DNA of 10,358 bases from JBLHKS01 sp047620505 (lineage in GTDB: Bacteria > Verrucomicrobiota > Verrucomicrobiia > Verrucomicrobiales > DEV007): the NCBI GenBank assembly GCA_047620505.1, contig JBLHKS010000238.1, forward strand, positions 1-10,358, in the 5' to 3' direction. Shown piece after piece: positions 7,550 through 10,358 of this stretch. Both the position numbers and the translations under genes were made by a program. The first letter of the stretch is position 1, and every line of letters starts with the position of its first letter. Under the pieces are notes generated by a model that saw only the letters and a program-made list of their open reading frames with translations, did no database searches and was not told where the DNA came from.

Positions 7550-7763
7550 CGCAGATCTCCAATTGACTCACGTAAATCTCACCGCCGCTGCGGCGCGTGA
7601 TCTCTTCTTCGGAAGCGCATTCGAAAAACAGCTCAACCGCCTCCTTCAAGTTGGCTCTCGCCTCCTGAATTGTGTCGCCTTGACTCGCAACGTCCAACTC
7701 AGGGCAGAGGGAAACGTAGCCATCATCTTCGCGTTCGATCACAGCGGTGAATTGTCGGTTCAT
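7542..7763 (-). CDS. hicB: HicB-family antitoxin (short form)
   Basis: A 73-residue protein from ATG at 7763: MNRQFTAVIEREDDGYVSLC, then PELDVASQGDTIQEARANLK and EAVELFFECA. This is the RNase-H-like HicB fold that covers the HicA active site. It lacks the C-terminal HTH or ribbon-helix-helix domain of long HicB proteins, so how the operon is autoregulated is open. The frame is also open further upstream, but that part has no HicB similarity and runs into the divergent genes, so the ATG at 7763 is chosen. It precedes and overlaps hicA by 8 bp. Confidence 0.92.
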   Translation of the reverse strand: MNRQFTAVIEREDDGYVSLCPELDVASQGDTIQEARANLKEAVELFFECASEEEITRRSGGEIYVSQLEICVG

Positions 7764-7790
7764 CGACGAGAAGCTACGTCTCTTTGGTTG

Positions 7791-7804
7791 GGAATTCAAA
7801 TTCC
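7791..7804. promoter_or_regulatory. Palindrome in the divergent hicB / addiction-module control region
   Basis: GGAATT-CA-AATTCC is a near-perfect 6+6 palindrome, 28 bp upstream of the hicB start. It lies in the 151-bp region (7764-7914) from which hicBA reads left and the 68-residue antitoxin-like gene reads right. Its position suits an operator or a promoter element for hicBA. No convincing -35/-10 pair was seen in the region. Confidence 0.35.
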
Positions 7805-7914
7805 GCCAACACCACGAAAAAGCCCCTGCCAAGTCTCCTCGGCAAGTGATTCGGAGGTTTCGAGAGCTTGGAAGATCTTTCTTGAGCGAATCCAGCTGAG
7901 TCGTAGTTTGAGAA

Positions 7915-8121
7915 ATGAGTTTTGAAACGCTGGAAATGGAAGCTGCCTCGTTACCGAGCGATGAGCGGAAACGCTTGATCGCCAAGCTGGTGTCGATGCA
8001 GCGACTCGAAGACGATCCGTCCCATCCGCAACGAATGGCCGCGAAACTTGATGACACGGATGAATCCCGCTGGATCTCCGAAGATCGAGCGAAGGAGATG
8101 CTGGGACTATTGGACCAGTGA
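7915..8121 (+). CDS. Small addiction-module-like protein (putative antitoxin)
   Basis: A 68-residue acidic protein, ATG at 7915. The segment AASLPSDERKRLIAKLVSMQ has the LPxxERxxLixxLv pattern of small addiction-module antitoxins. It is followed by a charged stretch (LDDTDESRWISEDRAKEMLG) that would be a partner-binding helix. Its stop overlaps by four bases (GTGA) the start of a 28-codon ORF, the spacing typical of antitoxin-toxin pairs, but the downstream ORF is too short for a known toxin. The gene stands divergently from hicBA. It could also be an unrelated small regulatory protein; the assignment rests on a short motif and gene arrangement. Confidence 0.55.
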   Translation: MSFETLEMEAASLPSDERKRLIAKLVSMQRLEDDPSHPQRMAAKLDDTDESRWISEDRAKEMLGLLDQ

Positions 8122-8204
8122 GCGGATTCAAATATCATTCTGTCTATCCCACAGAGCAGATTGAGGAACTGATCGCCCATCTGGAGCGGCGTGCTCAGAA
8201 GTAG
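8118..8204 (+). CDS. 28-residue ORF overlapping the putative antitoxin (possible toxin stump)
   Basis: GTG at 8118-8120 overlaps the TGA of the preceding gene. The frame gives MSGFKYHSVYPTEQIEELIA plus HLERRAQK and stops at TAG 8202-8204. The four-base overlap suggests translational coupling. The length and the helical end do not match a complete toxin; it could be the start of a truncated gene or a genuine small protein. No family was recognised. Confidence 0.35.
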   Translation: MSGFKYHSVYPTEQIEELIAHLERRAQK

Positions 8205-8206
8205 CG

Positions 8207-8320
8207 GTGGACGCCTTTCGGTATCCGCCCGATCCCCATCGCCGCCGCCACGATCCGCAGGGATATCGCGATTACGAAAGCTTTCGGGATTGGCTGCGCG
8301 TGCTTAGCCTTGGCTGCTGA
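8207..8320 (+). pseudogene. 5' stump of an HNH endonuclease gene
   Basis: From GTG at 8207 the frame reads VDAFRYPPDPHRRRHDPQGY followed by RDYESFRDWLR. I recognise this as the N-terminal signature of a family of HNH nucleases, in which YPPxPHxRRHGPxGYxxYxxFRxWLRDEFxFRC leads into the zinc-binding Cys residues and the HNH fold. Here the match ends right after WLR; the frame then reads VLSLGC and stops at 8318-8320. No CxxC or HNH motif is found in any frame before the next gene at 8367, so nearly the whole catalytic domain is missing. It is a non-functional leftover of deletion or insertion. Family recognition is from memory of this motif. Confidence 0.6.
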
Positions 8321-8332
8321 TCGGCGTGGTTG

Positions 8333-8360
8333 TTGCAGATTCTTGCCAGCAACGTAGAAT
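8333..8360 (+). promoter_or_regulatory. Promoter candidate for the antitoxin-vapC pair (possibly leaderless)
   Basis: TTGCAG (8333-8338) and TAGAAT (8355-8360) are separated by 16 bp and resemble sigma-70 -35 and -10 boxes. The usual start distance would place +1 at about 8367, the A of the antitoxin ATG, which also lacks a Shine-Dalgarno. GTTGC (8332-8336) and GCAAC (8349-8353) form an inverted repeat across the spacer and could be the site of autorepression. Confidence 0.45.
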
Positions 8361-8366
8361 TCCCTA

Positions 8367-8678
8367 ATGGCGACCCTTGTTTCAGGAACTTATCAGAATG
8401 GCGCCGTCGTTCTCGACGAGCCGGTCGACTGGCAGGAAAAAACAGCTGTCAGAGTTGCTGTGGTTGACGAATGCGAACCGGATCACTCGGCTGACGGACC
8501 TTCGCCCAAAACGCCGGAAGATATGGAGGCGTGGTGCAAGGAGATCGAAGAAATGTCGCCTCTCTTTGAGGCTTCGGATCAATTGGAGCAGTTCGAAAAA
8601 CGACTCGCCGATGCCAAAGAAGAACAGAAAAGGCTGACAGCGCAAAGCTGGGAAACAGCGGATAATCTCTTCGAATGA
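8367..8678 (+). CDS. Antitoxin of a VapC pair (AF2212-like N-terminus)
   Basis: A 103-residue acidic protein from ATG at 8367. The N-terminus (MATLVSGTYQNGAVVLDEPV, then a basic and hydrophobic strand ending VRVAVVDE) has the NGxVxLxxPxxxxxxTxVxV pattern of AF2212-like (DUF104) antitoxins that neutralise PIN toxins. Residues ~50-95 are highly charged and helical, probably the toxin-binding part. Its TGA overlaps by four bases (ATGA, 8675-8678) with the start of the PIN toxin, strong evidence that the two are a coupled unit. No DNA-binding domain beyond the N-terminal strands is visible. The antitoxin role is inferred from position and the N-terminal pattern. Confidence 0.75.
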   Translation: MATLVSGTYQNGAVVLDEPVDWQEKTAVRVAVVDECEPDHSADGPSPKTPEDMEAWCKEIEEMSPLFEASDQLEQFEKRLADAKEEQKRLTAQSWETADNLFE

Positions 8679-9079
8679 CTCGCTACCTCTTGGATACGGG
8701 AATCGCGAGCGACTATGTCAATAATCGGCTTGGAGTTCGCCAAAAGGTAACCCAAGCCTTCAGACGCGGAGATCGTGTCGGCATTTGCACCCCTGTGTAT
8801 GGTGAGTTAGTCGCTGGAGTGGAAGGCAGCAACGGTCCGCCACGGCATCGGGCTCAACTCGAACGAAAACTGCGTCATCTCAGCCATTGGCCCTTCGAAA
8901 AACCCGCCGGAGCAGAATTCGGGCGACTGATGGCCGAGCTTCGGCAAATCGGAAGGCCCATGCAGCAAGTTGATATTCAAATCGCGGCGATTGCGTTGAC
9001 GCTTGGTTGCACGGTGGTCACGAAAGACTCTGACTTCCAAGCCATCCCCGATCTAACGATCGAAGAGTGGTCGATTTAG
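8675..9079 (+). CDS. vapC: VapC-family PIN-domain ribonuclease toxin
   Basis: A 134-residue PIN-domain protein. It carries the expected metal-binding acidic residues: D7 in YLLDTGIASDY, E44 in VYGELVAGVE, D100 in QQVDIQIAAIAL and D118/D120 in TKDSDF. The length is usual for VapC. Toxins of this family cleave tRNA or rRNA in the cytoplasm when the antitoxin is degraded. The ATG overlaps the antitoxin stop (ATGA), fixing the start. Unlike the other vapC in the window, the frame is undamaged and it is likely functional. The target RNA cannot be deduced. Confidence 0.92.
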   Translation: MTRYLLDTGIASDYVNNRLGVRQKVTQAFRRGDRVGICTPVYGELVAGVEGSNGPPRHRAQLERKLRHLSHWPFEKPAGAEFGRLMAELRQIGRPMQQVDIQIAAIALTLGCTVVTKDSDFQAIPDLTIEEWSI

Positions 9080-9294
9080 CCGGTGGAAATCACTTTCAAG
9101 CGCACTTTCTCGTGGCGATCGCGTTAGAGTTTGGGATTCTGATTTCAAGCTTCGTTGGCCTGCTCTAACCTAACCCATGGGTAACCTGTCCCTTTTTACA
9201 TTTTTTGCGAAGTGACGTGACGCCCGTGCCTTGACATCAGTATCTGCTTCGAAGATCGCGCCTCCATCTGGGCGAGTCGTAGAGATTCAGGTCC
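9080..9294. other. 215-bp gap between convergent genes, with palindromes
   Basis: No gene is seen. The gap holds GTTAGAG (9123-9129) and CTCTAAC (9163-9169), which can pair, and a perfect 10-bp palindrome ACCCATGGGT (9173-9182). Next comes GGTAACCTGTCCC (9180-9192) with T-rich runs up to about 9207. The complement, GGGACAGGTTACC, resembles sequence I recall around IS200/REP-type tyrosine transposase elements, so a decayed end of such an element is possible. The T-rich stretch after the palindromes could also help end the vapC transcript. Confidence 0.35.
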
Positions 9295-10197
9295 TCAGCT
9301 TCCGCTGCAAATCTTCCAAACCACGTAGATGGCAGCGCCTATTCCGCCAAGCCACACCAACCAAACGATTGGATTCTGATCTCCAGTCTTGAAAGGCCGG
9401 TACTTGGGATCTCTGAAAACAAACCCTCTCGGCGCTCTCTGTTGATTGAATCTGGCGTTGGGGTCCACGAACAACTCGCAGACAATCTCGCCGCCAAATC
9501 TGACAAAATAGTGCGCACAAACCCCCGTCGTACTGGGATTACGATAAAGTTGTCGCAACGTGATTTCCGGCACGATTCCATTGTTGAAAATGAGTTGTTT
9601 CAGGTAATCCCCGGCGTCTTCAATACTGTAGAAGCGAAGCGGCCTTTCTTGTGTGTATCCGATCCCATTGAATTCGTGTTGATCCGGGAGACTCACCACA
9701 TCGAGCATGCTTGCTTGCCGGTGATAGAAATCGGGATCGTTCAATCGGAACCCACTCGGCGGCAGCTGGTGGTTACTCAGTCCGTATCCATAGCAAAACA
9801 GCTCGCAGACCGTCTTGCCATCGATCCTAACCCAGTAACAATCGATCGGGTGAGCGAATGCGTCGTTCGACGTGATCATTCGAGTGGACATATCCGGCTT
9901 TGTCCCATCAGCGAGAAGAAGTTGCTCCACAAATATTGCGGAATCGGCAACTGTTTGAAATTCGAGAGGTTCATCCCGGCTGAATCCGACCCCATGGAAG
10001 TCGCACTTTTGTGCAGCCGCATTCGCACGCCCTGACTCCGAGTCCGATTGTGAGTCTCCCGCGATCTTTGCTTCAACTTTTTCGAACGGTGGCAAGAATA
10101 CTTCTTCCTGCTTTTGCTCATGTTTGGCGACGGAATACTCCCGGTGTTCTTCATCTGGACAACGGAGCCCCATTTTTTTGTTGATGACGCCACTCAC
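9295..10197 (-). CDS. Unrecognised protein with two copies of a ~95-residue domain and a C-terminal membrane helix
   Basis: A 300-residue protein from GTG at 10197; ATG at 10173 (residue 9) is an alternative start. Residues 1-63 are charged and probably disordered. Two related domains follow, about 65-161 and 174-270. They align as FHGVGFSRDEPLEF with FNGIGYTQERPLRF, then a helix with V/LEQL or LKQL, then YWVRIDGKTVCELF with YFVRFGGEIVCELF, then PPSGFRLNDPDF with APRGFVFRDPKY. Shared invariants are G-x-G, P-L-x-F, V-R, VCELF, GF and D-P. Residues ~276-297 are a hydrophobic helix (PIVWLVWLGGIGAAIYVVW) with only a short tail, suggesting a membrane-anchored protein with the domains on one side, probably the cytoplasm because no signal peptide is present. 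I do not recognise the domain. No partner gene lies in the same orientation within the window. Confidence 0.75.
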   Translation of the reverse strand: MSGVINKKMGLRCPDEEHREYSVAKHEQKQEEVFLPPFEKVEAKIAGDSQSDSESGRANAAAQKCDFHGVGFSRDEPLEFQTVADSAIFVEQLLLADGTKPDMSTRMITSNDAFAHPIDCYWVRIDGKTVCELFCYGYGLSNHQLPPSGFRLNDPDFYHRQASMLDVVSLPDQHEFNGIGYTQERPLRFYSIEDAGDYLKQLIFNNGIVPEITLRQLYRNPSTTGVCAHYFVRFGGEIVCELFVDPNARFNQQRAPRGFVFRDPKYRPFKTGDQNPIVWLVWLGGIGAAIYVVWKICSGS

Positions 10198-10288
10198 CGC
10201 CTGCCGCCATTCAGCGGACTCGCAAATTCTAGTAACGAGATGTAGGTCGAACCAGATTGGGAAGTGTCCCTAACATCGTTAAAACACT

Positions 10289-10347
10289 GATGGATTGGAG
10301 GACTCCACGATGCGGAGTCCTTAAGAAGGATTAACCTTCAATCCATC
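10289..10347. repeat. Compact inverted-repeat element able to form a three-way junction
   Basis: The outer arms GATGGATTG (10289-10297) and CAATCCATC (10339-10347) are perfectly complementary. Inside them AGGACTCC (10299-10306) pairs with GGAGTCCT (10314-10321) around the loop ACGATGC, and AAGG (10326-10329) pairs with CCTT (10335-10338) around ATTAA. The result is an outer stem with two internal hairpins in only 59 bases. It lies 92 bp upstream of the duplicated-domain gene and near the window edge. It could be a small structured RNA, a mobile-element end, a recombination site or a terminator for a gene to the right. Confidence 0.55.
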
Positions 10348-10358
10348 CAAATGACACC

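Noticed and set aside
7764..8180. N-terminal extension of HicB up to base 8180
   Set aside because: The added 139 residues have no HicB similarity and would overlap the oppositely oriented antitoxin-like gene; the ATG at 7763 gives a normal HicB start.
9442..10035. A 197-codon plus-strand ORF opposite the duplicated-domain gene
   Set aside because: The minus-strand frame shows two aligned domain copies and a membrane helix, which only the real frame would preserve; the plus-strand frame has none.
10289..10347. tRNA gene
   Set aside because: There is no acceptor, anticodon or T-arm consensus and the element is only 59 bases long; the shape is a three-way junction, not a cloverleaf.

Overview
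The window (about 10.4 kb, moderately GC-rich) looks chromosomal and comes from a bacterium with large sensory kinases, exported repeat-type proteins and many toxin-antitoxin (TA) genes. Family flavour (a multi-PAS/GAF hybrid kinase, an exported HEAT-like protein, VapC/HicA/Phd modules, remnants of pyruvate phosphate dikinase and of an HNH nuclease) and the near absence of Shine-Dalgarno sequences before the starts fit a Verrucomicrobiota- or Planctomycetota-like genome. This assignment is an inference; there is no rRNA or other phylogenetic marker here.

Left part (1-3929, + strand): the last codons of one sensor histidine kinase, then a complete 1248-residue hybrid histidine kinase (two membrane segments around a large extracytoplasmic region, PAS-PAS-GAF-HisKA-HATPase-REC, and a C-terminal tail). 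Both point right and may share a transcript. A 504-bp gap (3930-4433) without a gene lies between this kinase and the convergent next gene; it carries a strong GC-rich hairpin.

Middle (4434-6209, - strand): an exported, helical-repeat protein of unknown function. Upstream of it (6271-6348) is a fragment that looks like a piece of pyruvate phosphate dikinase, so this is a rearranged site.

TA region (6490-9079): within about 2.6 kb lie a phd-like antitoxin with a broken vapC (three frame changes plus a six-copy in-frame 9-bp repeat in the PIN domain), an intact hicBA pair, an addiction-module-like small protein overlapping a 28-codon ORF, the 5' stump of an HNH endonuclease, and an intact antitoxin-vapC pair. 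The first two modules read left and the others read right, from a divergent control region at 7764-7914. Each complete pair would be a self-contained antitoxin/RNase unit; the broken genes show a site where short accessory modules accumulate and decay.

Right part (9080-10358): a gap with palindromes, then a leftward gene for an unrecognised 300-residue protein made of two diverged copies of a ~95-residue domain with a single C-terminal membrane helix. Upstream of it, at the window edge, is a compact DNA element that can fold into a three-way junction. The duplicated-domain protein and this element are the least explained parts of the window.
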